The notes beneath the pieces were generated by a model. It did not search any database, was not told the DNA's origin, and was given only the letters and a program-made list of their open reading frames with translations. A program made the translations under genes and the position numbers. This document shows, in pieces, positions 26,302 through 34,690 of a DNA stretch of 64,000 bases. The stretch covers positions 1 through 64,000 of the forward strand of contig NZ_JBOITN010000029.1 of the NCBI RefSeq assembly GCF_050717545.1, in the 5' to 3' direction. The stretch's first letter is position 1; each line of letters begins with the position of its first letter. Source of the DNA: Clostridium_AD sp050717545 (GTDB lineage: Bacteria; Bacillota; Clostridia; Clostridiales; Clostridiaceae).

Positions 26302-26396
26302 TGGCGCCATAATTCGATAACATTCTGGCGCTAGGATCGGTTACGTTACAACCTTCCCATGCTTATTCTTTGTTTGGGTAACTGTGGCTTGGGAAA
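26302..26396. other. GC-richer intergenic segment with potential RNA structure
   Basis: In an otherwise very AT-rich 306-base gap this stretch is markedly GC-richer. GGCGCCA near 26303 can pair with TGGCGCT near 26325 (7 bp with one wobble), and TTCCCA (about 26354) with TGGGAA (about 26391). It also contains the tandem GTTACGTTAC. It lies about 100 bases before the next small gene, so a cis-acting RNA or operator is possible. It matches no riboswitch consensus I know. Confidence 0.35.
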
Positions 26397-26495
26397 AATA
26401 GTAATTTATTATGAGAGTAGTTTTTAAATTACAACATTTTTTAATTGTAATATTGTTCATGATAATTGAATATACATTTATAGGGGGTGTTACTT

Positions 26496-26750
26496 ATGGA
26501 AAAGTATAGAAAAAGTATTATAGCTACAATAGATAGAGCTAACAAAGATATCACTAGTATAAAAAGTGATATAGCATCAAATAAAAAAAATGTAGAAGAG
26601 ATTAAGGATATAATTGACAGGTTAAAAAAGATTGAGCTAGAGTTAGACCCGAAACAAAAATGGATGAAAGCAAAGATGGATTCATTAGAGTCAACATTAA
26701 AAGAAGTATCAGAAATTAAATTTGATACCTTGTATTCCGTTGACCGGTGA
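26496..26750 (+). CDS. Small coiled-coil protein
   Basis: 84 residues starting at ATG 26496 behind AGGGGG (the in-frame GTG at 26487 overlaps the ribosome binding site and is rejected). Nearly the whole protein is heptad-like and charged (NKDITSIKSDIASNKKNVEE; IIDRLKKIELELD), so it should be an extended coiled coil with no membrane segment. It has no close neighbour on the same strand. Function unknown. Confidence 0.65.
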   Translation: MEKYRKSIIATIDRANKDITSIKSDIASNKKNVEEIKDIIDRLKKIELELDPKQKWMKAKMDSLESTLKEVSEIKFDTLYSVDR

Positions 26751-26783
26751 CTCTTGAATTTTAAAAATTATAGACCTGTACAG

Positions 26784-26888
26784 GATTCTGTATTAAAAGA
26801 TGAAGTGAAGTTAAATCTGAATAGGTTTTTAATAGTACATAAAAGATAAAATAATATAATACAGAATCGTCAGGAATGATGGTTCTGT
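26784..26888 (+). other. Two mutually exclusive hairpins resembling an attenuator
   Basis: GATTCTGTATT (26784-26794) is exactly complementary to AATACAGAATC (26858-26868). The second element can instead pair with GGTTCTGT (26881-26888), forming a short terminator-like hairpin (26861-26888) followed by a T-rich run. The geometry is that of an antiterminator/terminator switch, but no coding sequence follows until 27100, beyond a separate promoter. It may just be the terminator of the coiled-coil gene. Confidence 0.35.
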
Positions 26889-27005
26889 TTTGTTGCGTAT
26901 GCAGAATAATTAAATAGTAAGGACATATATATATATATCAAAAATCCTTATATTAAGATAGAACAATTAGTTTATAAAAATGGTAAAATAAACAATGTCA
27001 TACGG

Positions 27006-27035
27006 TTGACATAAATGATATATGTGTAGTATAAT
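27006..27035 (+). promoter_or_regulatory. Sigma-A promoter of second sugar importer
   Basis: TTGACA (27006-27011) and TATAAT (27030-27035) match both consensus hexamers with an 18-base spacer, 64 bases before the start codon of the binding-protein gene. Confidence 0.8.
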
Positions 27036-27038
27036 GAA

Positions 27039-27060
27039 ATTGTAAGAAATGGTTTACAAT
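27039..27060 (+). promoter_or_regulatory. LacI-type operator downstream of the promoter
   Basis: ATTGTAA (27039-27045) and TTACAAT (27054-27060) form a perfect 7-bp inverted repeat with an 8-base spacer. It covers the expected transcription start, where a LacI-family repressor would block elongation. A decayed LacI-family gene lies at the end of this operon (30230-30388). Confidence 0.6.
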
Positions 27061-27099
27061 AATTAAATGTACAAAACAATAAAATTTGAGGGGGAAAAT

Positions 27100-28395
27100 A
27101 TGAAAAAAATTTTAACTAGTATTTTGGCATGTTCACTTTCTTTGTCTTTAGTAGCTTGTAGTTCATCAACACCAGCACCAAATGATTCCAAAAGTACAGC
27201 AAAAGAGAAAGTTACAATTATTATGACCAATGGAAAAGGTGAGATAGCTAACCAGTTTGAACAGGCTACAAAGGATTTTATGGCCGCAAATCCTGATATT
27301 ATTGTTGAACCTTATTCGGTGGCTGTTGGAGATACAGTAAATATCTTTGATAAACTTACAGCATCTGGTAAAGTAGTTACACTTGCTATGATGGAGCCAA
27401 ATTCGGTTTTAGATAAATACAAGGATTTTGGTGCTGATTTAACAAATGAGAAATGGAATAAAGATACAGTATATAGTTTTAAAAATCCTCAAGGTCAGGT
27501 TGTAGGTTTTCCATTTGCAATAGAAGGATTTGGACTTGTTTACAATCAGAAAGTACTTGATAAAGCAGTAGGTGGTACTTTTGATCCTTCCACTATAAAT
27601 ACACGAGACAAGTTTAAGACACTCCTTGATAAAATTCAAGCTTCAGGTGTTAAATACCCAATAGCTTATCAAACAGAAGCTTGGTCTGTAGCTAATCACT
27701 ACAGCACGCAATTTATCAATCAAGACAGTGATCCAAGCAAAGTAGAAGCTCAGATGGTTGATGGAAAGTTTGATTTTACTGGAAATGCAGCATGGAATGG
27801 GTATTATGATACCATGGATTTGTTAGCATCTAAGCAATATAATAAATATGGAGACCGTCCTCTTGGACAATACTATGATGATGCTCATTTGGCAGTAGGT
27901 AAGGGCGAAAGTGCTATACTGTTCAACGGAAACTGGGCATATGATTCACTTAAGGCAGTTGCAGGTGATAAATTTGGATTAATGCCTGTTCCTGTAGATA
28001 ACAACGAAGACAATTCAATGAACAATAAACTCGTGGCCGGTCCAACACAAGTAATATTGATCAATAAAAAGGCTACTTCGGCTCAGCAAGAAGCAGCAAA
28101 GAAATTCCTAAACTGGTTGGTAGATGATAAAACAGGACAGGATTTTATAGTAAACAAGTCCCAAATAATTTCTGCTTTTAAGAGTAACCCTAACAAGGTA
28201 ACCAATCCTTTAGGTATAGCTATATCTGATGCTATAGCAAATGACAAGACAATGCCTTTCAGTACAAACTACGTAAGCGCAGCTGAATATAGTGATGTAA
28301 TTGCAGCACATGTTCAGAAGTATATTAGTAAGAAGGAAACCCGCGCAGAATTGGCAAAAGGCTTCGTAGACTATTATAAAACCAAGACGAAATAA
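27100..28395 (+). CDS. Sugar-binding lipoprotein of second ABC importer
   Basis: 431 residues, family 1 solute-binding protein. The start is ATG 27100 behind GAGGGGG; the earlier ATG at 27067 has none. The signal peptide ends in lipobox LVACSS, placing the lipidated cysteine near residue 20. The binding fold shows KVTIIMTNGKGEIANQFEQ, VVGFPFAIEGFGLVYNQK and ILFNGNWAYDSL, all typical of oligosaccharide-binding proteins. It is followed by an intra-operon hairpin and two permeases. Sugar not identified. Confidence 0.92.
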   Translation: MKKILTSILACSLSLSLVACSSSTPAPNDSKSTAKEKVTIIMTNGKGEIANQFEQATKDFMAANPDIIVEPYSVAVGDTVNIFDKLTASGKVVTLAMMEPNSVLDKYKDFGADLTNEKWNKDTVYSFKNPQGQVVGFPFAIEGFGLVYNQKVLDKAVGGTFDPSTINTRDKFKTLLDKIQASGVKYPIAYQTEAWSVANHYSTQFINQDSDPSKVEAQMVDGKFDFTGNAAWNGYYDTMDLLASKQYNKYGDRPLGQYYDDAHLAVGKGESAILFNGNWAYDSLKAVAGDKFGLMPVPVDNNEDNSMNNKLVAGPTQVILINKKATSAQQEAAKKFLNWLVDDKTGQDFIVNKSQIISAFKSNPNKVTNPLGIAISDAIANDKTMPFSTNYVSAAEYSDVIAAHVQKYISKKETRAELAKGFVDYYKTKTK

Positions 28396-28430
28396 AATAT
28401 ACAATTAAATAATAATTGTGAGTTAATGAT

Positions 28431-28455
28431 ATGGGTGAGTTTTAAACTCACCCAT
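28431..28455 (+). other. Intra-operon hairpin
   Basis: ATGGGTGAGTTT (28431-28442) and AAACTCACCCAT (28444-28455) form a near-perfect palindrome between the binding-protein gene and the permeases. It is the usual place for partial termination or 3' end protection, giving more binding protein than permease. Confidence 0.6.
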
Positions 28456-28498
28456 AAATTTTATAATTAAATTATATTTAGAAGTGGAGGTAAAACTA

Positions 28499-29383
28499 AT
28501 GGTATCCGAAAAAAAACCTTTGAAAAAATTTGGTGAGCAGATGCTTTTTACTTTTCCAACCATGTTTGTTTTTTCTGTTGCTATATTGATTCCATTTGCA
28601 TATGGAATTTATCTGACTTTTATGAATATGCCAACAGTTTTGAGTACACCAGAGTTCAATGGAATGGCTAATTATAAGGTTGCATTTAGTGATCCCCAAT
28701 TTTGGACCTCAATGTGGTTAACGGTCAAGTACGTTATAGTTACAGTTATATGTGTTAATGCTATTGGATTTCTCCTAGCATATCTTGTTACTACAGGAAT
28801 CAGGGCACAGAGTTTTTTTAGAACGTCCTTCTTCACACCGAATCTAATCGGGGGATTAGTTCTTGGTTATATATGGCAGTTTATATTTGTTCAGACCTTA
28901 CCAACCTTAGGAGCAAAGTTAGGAATTGAATCTCTTAGGTTAGGTTGGCTTGGCGATGAGAAAATGGCTTTCTGGTCTATAGTTATAGTTACCGTCTGGC
29001 AGCTGTCCGGATACATGATGCTTATTTTTATTGCAGGCTTGGTAAATGTTCCAAAAGACGTAATTGAAGCCTCAACTATTGATGGTGCAAATGCTTGGCA
29101 GAGGCTTATAAAAGTTACATTGCCATTAATGAGGCCAGCCTTTGTAATTACTCTATTTATGACCTTAAAGAGTGGGTTTATGGTCTACGATATAAATTAT
29201 TCCCTAACAGCGGGTGGTCCATACAATAGCACAGTGATGGTCTCAATGAATATCGTTAAGAAAGCATTTGTTGAAAATAACTATGGTGTGGGGCAAGCGG
29301 AAGCAATCATGTTATTTTTAATAGTCGCTATAATTTCTGGTATACAGGTGTATATTGGTAAGAAAGGGGAGGTAGAAGCGTAA
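28499..29383 (+). CDS. Sugar ABC transporter permease (MalF/UgpA type)
   Basis: 294 residues with about six membrane helices. The EAA loop is IEASTIDGANAWQRLIKVTL near residue 190, and the periplasmic-side motif SLTAGGPYNSTVMV is typical of sugar permeases. The start is ATG 28499 with GTGGAGG eight bases upstream; the GTG at 28484 is part of that ribosome binding site. It overlaps the next permease by one base (TAATG). No ATPase gene is present, so it too needs a shared MsmK-type subunit. Confidence 0.92.
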   Translation: MVSEKKPLKKFGEQMLFTFPTMFVFSVAILIPFAYGIYLTFMNMPTVLSTPEFNGMANYKVAFSDPQFWTSMWLTVKYVIVTVICVNAIGFLLAYLVTTGIRAQSFFRTSFFTPNLIGGLVLGYIWQFIFVQTLPTLGAKLGIESLRLGWLGDEKMAFWSIVIVTVWQLSGYMMLIFIAGLVNVPKDVIEASTIDGANAWQRLIKVTLPLMRPAFVITLFMTLKSGFMVYDINYSLTAGGPYNSTVMVSMNIVKKAFVENNYGVGQAEAIMLFLIVAIISGIQVYIGKKGEVEA

Positions 29384-30219
29384 TGGCAAATAGAAAATTA
29401 ATAAGTAAAATTATAACTTATGTATTTTTAATTCTTGCTTTTGCAATTTTTGTATTTCCATTTTTCTTAATTATTGTAAATTCCTTTAAAAATAATGGAG
29501 AAATACTGCAAAGCCCATTTTCCTTTCCTAAAACATTAAATTTAGACCATTTTAAAGAAGCAATAAAACAAATGGATTTCTTAGTTACTTTTTCAAACAG
29601 CCTTCTGATAACAGTTGCAAGTACAATATTAATATTGTTATTTTCATCTATGTGTTCCTACTATCTGGTAAGAAACAATAGCACTTTAAGCAAGGTATTT
29701 TTTTCACTGCTAGTGGCTTCAATGATAATTCCTTTTCAGTCTGTCATGATTCCCCTAATGTATATATATGGGGCCAAATTAAACTTAATTGAAACGGTGC
29801 CGTTCCCTTTGTTGATTGTTTTTTATGCGGGATTCGGCAGCGCACTTTCAGTTTTTATTTATCATGGCTTCATTAAGTCTATTCCCGTTGAACTAGAAGA
29901 AGCTGCATTAATTGACGGGTGTAATCGCATTAAGACATTTTTTAAAATCGTGTTTCCAATACTTACTCCAACATCAACGACTATTGGAATACTAAATGTA
30001 ATGTGGATATGGAATGATTATCTATTGCCTTCACTTATCCTAAACAAAAATAATCTTTATACTATGCCCATAAAAATGAAGGTATTCAACGGAACTTACA
30101 TGAATAATTGGGAGCTTCTAATACCAGCACTGTTACTTACAATCTTACCACTACTCATAGTGTATTCATTTGCACAGAAACATATAATTAGTGGCGTAAT
30201 GCAGGGGTCAATCAAGTAA
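29383..30219 (+). CDS. Sugar ABC transporter permease (MalG/UgpE type)
   Basis: 278 residues and about six membrane helices. The EAA loop is EEAALIDGCNRIKTFFKIVF near residue 170, and the C-terminus SFAQKHIISGVMQGSIK is family-typical. It forms the channel with the preceding permease, whose stop codon overlaps its ATG. It is the last intact gene of the importer; a LacI-like remnant and a long hairpin follow. Confidence 0.92.
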   Translation: MANRKLISKIITYVFLILAFAIFVFPFFLIIVNSFKNNGEILQSPFSFPKTLNLDHFKEAIKQMDFLVTFSNSLLITVASTILILLFSSMCSYYLVRNNSTLSKVFFSLLVASMIIPFQSVMIPLMYIYGAKLNLIETVPFPLLIVFYAGFGSALSVFIYHGFIKSIPVELEEAALIDGCNRIKTFFKIVFPILTPTSTTIGILNVMWIWNDYLLPSLILNKNNLYTMPIKMKVFNGTYMNNWELLIPALLLTILPLLIVYSFAQKHIISGVMQGSIK

Positions 30220-30229
30220 TTGATAAAAA

Positions 30230-30388
30230 GATGTGGCTAAAGTAGATAGAGTAACTGCTACAACTGCTTTAAAGTTTTAAATAATAGAGGATATGAGAGG
30301 GCTTGACTATCATTCTAATGAAATAGCTCGTTCATTATTTAGAAGAAAGTCTAACCTGATTGGGCTTATTCTATTTGAAGATATAACA
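30230..30388 (+). pseudogene. Remnant of a LacI-family repressor gene
   Basis: The translation shows a decayed LacI DNA-binding region. The first frame reads DVAKVDRVTATTALK, then after a frameshift VLNNRGYERA. After a further shift and a deletion of roughly ten codons it reads YHSNEIARSLFRRKSNLIGL, stopping in a TAG inside the terminator stem. These pieces match, in order, the helix-turn-helix, hinge and first core strand of LacI proteins. The effector-binding core is gone. This gene probably once repressed the importer through the operator at 27039-27060. Confidence 0.8.
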
Positions 30389-30429
30389 TAGGAAAAGGGT
30401 ATATCTAATTTGATATATCCTTTTCCTAT
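30388..30429. terminator. Long bidirectional terminator
   Basis: Arms 30388-30405 and 30412-30429 pair over 18 positions with one wobble around a 6-base loop. It lies between the importer/lacI remnant and the convergent ferric-reductase-like gene. Confidence 0.85.
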
Positions 30430-30434
30430 GTTTA

Positions 30435-31769
30435 TTAAATTGAAAAATTCTCGTAATGAATTTTTTTATTTGGTACGTCTAGAGCCTTAAGGTTTTTAAT
30501 TTGAGCATCTAGCATTATAGGAGGACCACATATAAAGAAGTCGTAATCATCTATGTTCTTAACGTACTTTTTTATTTTTTCTATATCTATGAAGCCTGTC
30601 TCGCCACTATAATTTGGAGTATTGGATAGCACTGGTATTAATTCAAAATCATTTATAGTATTGCTTAAGTCTCTAAATTCTTCATTACAAATAATCTCGG
30701 ATTCATCTCTCACGCCCCATAATAGCTTAACTGATATGTCTTTATCTTTTACATTAATATAACGAAGCATCCCTAGAAAAGGAGTAATTCCTATACCGCC
30801 AGCTAAGAAACAAAGCTTATTAATGTTATTTTTCTTAAGATAAGAAAAGCTGCCATAACTGCCATCAATATAAGCTCTATCGCCAATTTTAATTTTGTGT
30901 ACTTTATTTGAAAAATCACCTAGCTGTTTAATTGTAATAGCAACGCAAGATTCTTCCAAGGGAGAAGATGATATAGTAAAAGGATGTTCATCTCCAGGAA
31001 CCTCATGATTACTTACTCTTACATAAAGAAATTGACCAGGCACATAATCGAATATTTTTCCGGATTTAGGTTTGAATTTCAAAGTTATTATATTGTTTGC
31101 TTCCTTAATAACTTCAGAAACCTCATATTTATGTTTTTTACTAAAATATATCTTTCCTATTTTGTTATACAAATAAGAAATAAAAGGCACTACAAAATAA
31201 ATTATTAAAGTAAGTTCTAATGCTAAATTTGATTTAACTGAATCCACAAGCAATATATGAGCTATAAGCATTATTAAGGCAATTACCATTATGTTATGCA
31301 AAAATACCTTATGTTCATATTTAATTTTAAGAGTATTATTTAAAAATATTCTTAACTTTTCTGCTAGATGAATTTTGAAAAACAGCTTATTTATCATCAT
31401 AAGTATACTGAATATGGCAACTGATATAAAAATTACAAGTGATATATCTCCTAATTGTGTTTTAAAAGATTCTGAGAATAATTCTTCTTTTAAAATTTTG
31501 TGTAAATAAGATAAAATTAAAGCTATTACTGCAATAAACATATGGAATCTATATAATTTGTCCAAGCCGAAATGTTTATCCAGAAATTTATTTTTTGAAA
31601 CTAACAAAAGTTCGAAATTAAAAAGAGTATATGCTGTTAAGCCAAAGAAAGCTGGCAAAGCATATTGAATATCAATGCCGCCGGTAGAATTATTTCTAAG
31701 ATATAAGGCAAAGGGTAAAATAATTAATAATATATAAAATATAATAATAAGAGAACGTTTCTGTTTCAT
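30435..31769 (-). CDS. Ferric reductase-like transmembrane flavoprotein
   Basis: 444 residues. About six membrane helices fill the first 210 residues (ferric_reduct-type heme region). A ferredoxin-reductase module follows: an FAD-binding barrel with HPFTISSSP near 270, and an NAD-binding part with FLAGGIGITPFLGMLRY and FICGPPIMLDAQ. It likely transfers electrons from NAD(P)H across the membrane to iron, oxygen or another acceptor. Start ATG 31769 follows AGAGGTG; the upstream GTG overlaps that site. It stands alone and shares a terminator with the sugar importer. Confidence 0.85.
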   Translation of the reverse strand: MKQKRSLIIIFYILLIILPFALYLRNNSTGGIDIQYALPAFFGLTAYTLFNFELLLVSKNKFLDKHFGLDKLYRFHMFIAVIALILSYLHKILKEELFSESFKTQLGDISLVIFISVAIFSILMMINKLFFKIHLAEKLRIFLNNTLKIKYEHKVFLHNIMVIALIMLIAHILLVDSVKSNLALELTLIIYFVVPFISYLYNKIGKIYFSKKHKYEVSEVIKEANNIITLKFKPKSGKIFDYVPGQFLYVRVSNHEVPGDEHPFTISSSPLEESCVAITIKQLGDFSNKVHKIKIGDRAYIDGSYGSFSYLKKNNINKLCFLAGGIGITPFLGMLRYINVKDKDISVKLLWGVRDESEIICNEEFRDLSNTINDFELIPVLSNTPNYSGETGFIDIEKIKKYVKNIDDYDFFICGPPIMLDAQIKNLKALDVPNKKIHYENFSI

Positions 31770-32019
31770 TAATAACACACCTCTTTTAATAATTTTATCA
31801 TTTCTTTTTATATTATGATATATTTATGTTAAATAATATAAATATATCATAAAAATTTCACTAAATTCTAATTAACAATTCCTGTTATGAATTATACACA
31901 AAATGTGAAGATAATGTCAATAATAGAAAGTGAAATTGGATATGAATTCAAAAATATTTAGAAGTTGTAACATATAAATAATAAATTTGGTTAAAATAGA
32001 ATTGATAGGAGTGGTAATA

Positions 32020-32721
32020 GTGAATGAAGGTCTAATAGTGCTAGTAAGAGGGATAATCGGATTTTTTACTTTATTAATATTTACTCGTATTCTCGGAAAG
32101 CAGCAGATTAGTCAGCTAACTTTTTTTGATTATGTAGTTGGTATAACTATAGGCTCCACTGCATCTACTCTAACTACTGATTTAACCAGTACAGCATGGT
32201 CTCATTGGGTAGGATTAATTACCTGGACTGCCTTATGCTATATTCTGCAATTAATTACGCTTAAATCAAAGGCTGCTGAAAAATTTCTAGATGGTGAACC
32301 CACAATCGTTATTTCAAATGGAAAAATACTTGAAAAATCTATGAAAAAATATCGTTATACAATAGGTGATCTCCTAGCGCAATTAAGAGATAAGGATGTT
32401 TTTGATTTGTCAGATGTATCTTATGCAGTACTTGAGAAAGATGGTCAATTGTCCATATTAAAGAAGCCTGAATGTGAGCCGGTTACGCCAAAGGATTTAA
32501 ATATCGAAACATCAACTGCAAGTATTGATGTTGAAATAATCTACGACGGATTTATTGTGCAAGATAACTTATCTAGCATTAATAGAAATGAAAGGTGGAT
32601 AATTAATAATTTAAAGAAGAGAGGTATTAATGATACTTCTGATGTTTTTTTAGCAATTTATAATGCAGAGAGTGGTTTACATATAGATCTTTATAAAGAT
32701 CACATAAAGCAAAAAAAATAG
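32020..32721 (+). CDS. DUF421 (YetF/YcaP-like) membrane protein
   Basis: 233 residues. Three membrane helices in the first 85 residues precede a soluble DUF421 domain (KFLDGEPTIVISNGKILEKS; LLAQLRDKDVFDLSDVSYAV). I use GTG 32020 with AGGAG upstream because the family begins a few residues before the first helix; the TTG at 31987 lacks a site. The family is linked to spore or envelope functions in Firmicutes, with no biochemical role firmly known to me. It is followed 27 bases on by a DUF4363 gene, a common pairing. Confidence 0.88.
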   Translation: MNEGLIVLVRGIIGFFTLLIFTRILGKQQISQLTFFDYVVGITIGSTASTLTTDLTSTAWSHWVGLITWTALCYILQLITLKSKAAEKFLDGEPTIVISNGKILEKSMKKYRYTIGDLLAQLRDKDVFDLSDVSYAVLEKDGQLSILKKPECEPVTPKDLNIETSTASIDVEIIYDGFIVQDNLSSINRNERWIINNLKKRGINDTSDVFLAIYNAESGLHIDLYKDHIKQKK

Positions 32722-32748
32722 AAAAAAATAAAGGAGTAACTTAAACTT

Positions 32749-33114
32749 ATGAAAAAATTTATATCATTTGTTATACCAATTGTTACATTGACAGCCTTTA
32801 TATTATTAATGTTAGGAGGTAATTATTTTAAAAAACCTCTGAATTCCTCAGAAGATGTAGTTGCTTATACAAAGTTATCTATAGAACATGCAAAAGTTGA
32901 AAAATGGGATATGCTTGAGCAGGATGTCCTTAATATTGATAATGCCTGGAAAAAGATTATTCCTAGAATTCAATTTAGCGTTGAAAGAGATGAATTGTAT
33001 AATATAAATTTAAATATTGCTAGACTTAAAGGTGCAATAGTTAGTGAAGATAAAAGTAGCACAATAATAGAATTAAATGAAATTATTGAAAATTGGGATG
33101 AACTAACAAGATAA
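32749..33114 (+). CDS. DUF4363 family protein
   Basis: 121 residues with an N-terminal membrane helix (about 5-25) and a helical extracytoplasmic domain (KWDMLEQDVLNIDNAWKKII; FSVERDELYNINLNIARLKG) characteristic of DUF4363. It sits directly behind the DUF421 gene, as in many clostridia, so the two products probably act together at the membrane. Start ATG follows AAGGAG. A bidirectional hairpin begins two bases after the gene. Confidence 0.85.
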   Translation: MKKFISFVIPIVTLTAFILLMLGGNYFKKPLNSSEDVVAYTKLSIEHAKVEKWDMLEQDVLNIDNAWKKIIPRIQFSVERDELYNINLNIARLKGAIVSEDKSSTIIELNEIIENWDELTR

Positions 33115-33115
33115 T

Positions 33116-33154
33116 AATAATTCCTCATACTATAAATTTGTATGAGGAATTATT
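33116..33154. terminator. Bidirectional terminator
   Basis: Arms 33116-33130 and 33140-33154 form a perfect 15-bp stem with a 9-base loop between the DUF4363 gene and the convergent amidase gene. Confidence 0.85.
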
Positions 33155-33160
33155 ATGAAT

Positions 33161-34381
33161 CTATTTCACATGTATTAAGTAGAATTTAATGTTTTTATCT
33201 CCCCATCCTAAATCCCATGGAACATGATATCTATCAATAGTATGTGTATCAACAAGAGGATAGCCATGAGAATCAAACCCTGTGACAATAGCAAAATGAT
33301 CTATATCATTACCTTTGGCATAACATATAAGATCTCCTATATCTAGTTTTTGTATGGCACCATATGGATACCCTGGTAAGGGAGAAATTAATTCCTTAAA
33401 TGTGCCTTTTGCCATTATTTTTCCTCTACCACTATAAGTTAAATAATTTTTAAAGGCATCAGCATTAACCCATGCTGAACTTCCGTCTGCACCATCATAT
33501 TTTTTGTAAGTACAGTTCCAAGCACTATCAAATTTTAGACCTCCACCTTCTTTATCTCCCATCGATTGTGATACGTAATTAGTACAATCTCCACCAATGC
33601 CAGTATAGTTGGTATATCTTTTATTATATTTTGTCGAATTTCCACTTGCCCATGGTATTCCACAATATTTATCAGCATATTTAACTGCATTTGTTTTGTC
33701 ATAATGACCTTTGGCAACAATCTTAATTTCAGATGCTATTTTAGGCTTATTTCCAAGTTTATAAATAGAATTATTATCATCAGGTAATTTGAACCCTTTT
33801 ATTTCTCCAGAGTAAGATTTTAATGCATCTTCAAAGCAATCTAAATACCAATCAGAAAAAATTATCCAGTTATCATCTTTTTTAATTATTTCCATAGAGT
33901 GTGTCAATCCAACTCCAAAACTATTTATAGTAGGCTTTATATCATTTTTATAAGAATATTCGAATTTATAATATTCATCCACTAACAATCTAAGACCTCT
34001 TTGAGTACTAGTGATTTTTCGAACTTTAGGAGTAGATTCAACTTTTATAAAATTCATACCCCTTTGATTTGACCACTCATTAAAATAACTAAATCTTTTA
34101 ACTTCATGCTCCAAGCTCCACTTTCCAAGCTTTTGGGAGGTATCATAGTAACAAGAGAGATTAGTAATATCTTTAGTAATAAACATGGAGCATCTATCTT
34201 TATAAATACCCTGGAGTACTTTTGTTATTTCAGTTTTATCAGGAGTTAAGGAAGCTATCATGGGAATAGTTGTATATTTACTGATATTAAGAGTATTAGA
34301 TTTATAACAAAAGGAACATACCGATAAGATAAAACACAAAGTAATAATTGAAATTCCAATTTTGTGAATATATTTTTTCAT
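33161..34381 (-). CDS. Secreted protein with C-terminal putative amidase (Amidase_6) domain
   Basis: 406 residues. An N-terminal hydrophobic segment (about 5-28) is a signal or anchor sequence; the middle 200 residues are of unknown fold. The C-terminal 170 residues match the Amidase_6 domain: AVKYADKYCGIPWASGN, catalytic Cys in GGDCTNYVSQSM, and the His region DIDHFAIVTGFDSHGYPLV. It probably cleaves peptidoglycan stem-peptide or amide bonds outside the cell. Start ATG 34381 lies 12 bases after AGGAGG, a long spacing; the GTG at 34393 abuts the site. Confidence 0.82.
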   Translation of the reverse strand: MKKYIHKIGISIITLCFILSVCSFCYKSNTLNISKYTTIPMIASLTPDKTEITKVLQGIYKDRCSMFITKDITNLSCYYDTSQKLGKWSLEHEVKRFSYFNEWSNQRGMNFIKVESTPKVRKITSTQRGLRLLVDEYYKFEYSYKNDIKPTINSFGVGLTHSMEIIKKDDNWIIFSDWYLDCFEDALKSYSGEIKGFKLPDDNNSIYKLGNKPKIASEIKIVAKGHYDKTNAVKYADKYCGIPWASGNSTKYNKRYTNYTGIGGDCTNYVSQSMGDKEGGGLKFDSAWNCTYKKYDGADGSSAWVNADAFKNYLTYSGRGKIMAKGTFKELISPLPGYPYGAIQKLDIGDLICYAKGNDIDHFAIVTGFDSHGYPLVDTHTIDRYHVPWDLGWGDKNIKFYLIHVK

Positions 34382-34594
34382 GAAATTATACACCTCCTTT
34401 CTATATCATAAAATACTCCTTGTATTTTTATTAAAAAATAATATTAATTTTAGTATTCCACATTAATAGAATTTCTTGCAAAAATAAAAGAAAAGTTAAT
34501 TTGAAATTTTAAGAAATTGTTCATAAAATTGAAAAGTTCAATTAGTGGATAGCATCATCAATAAGATATATGGAGGCATTTGAGGGAATATTAT

Positions 34595-34636
34595 AGGGTA
34601 CAGCAACTATTTATTTAAAAATGGTTGCTGTACCCT
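34595..34636. terminator. Terminator of the antiporter gene
   Basis: AGGGTACAGCAAC (34595-34607) pairs with GTTGCTGTACCCT (34624-34636), 13 bp with a 16-base loop. It lies 55 bases past the stop codon of the minus-strand antiporter gene. Apart from this hairpin the gap 34394-34690 shows nothing recognisable. Confidence 0.65.
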
Positions 34637-34690
34637 TAAAGGTCTTTAATATAGTAAGCATCTAAGTTATTCCCAATATATAGAACTTAT

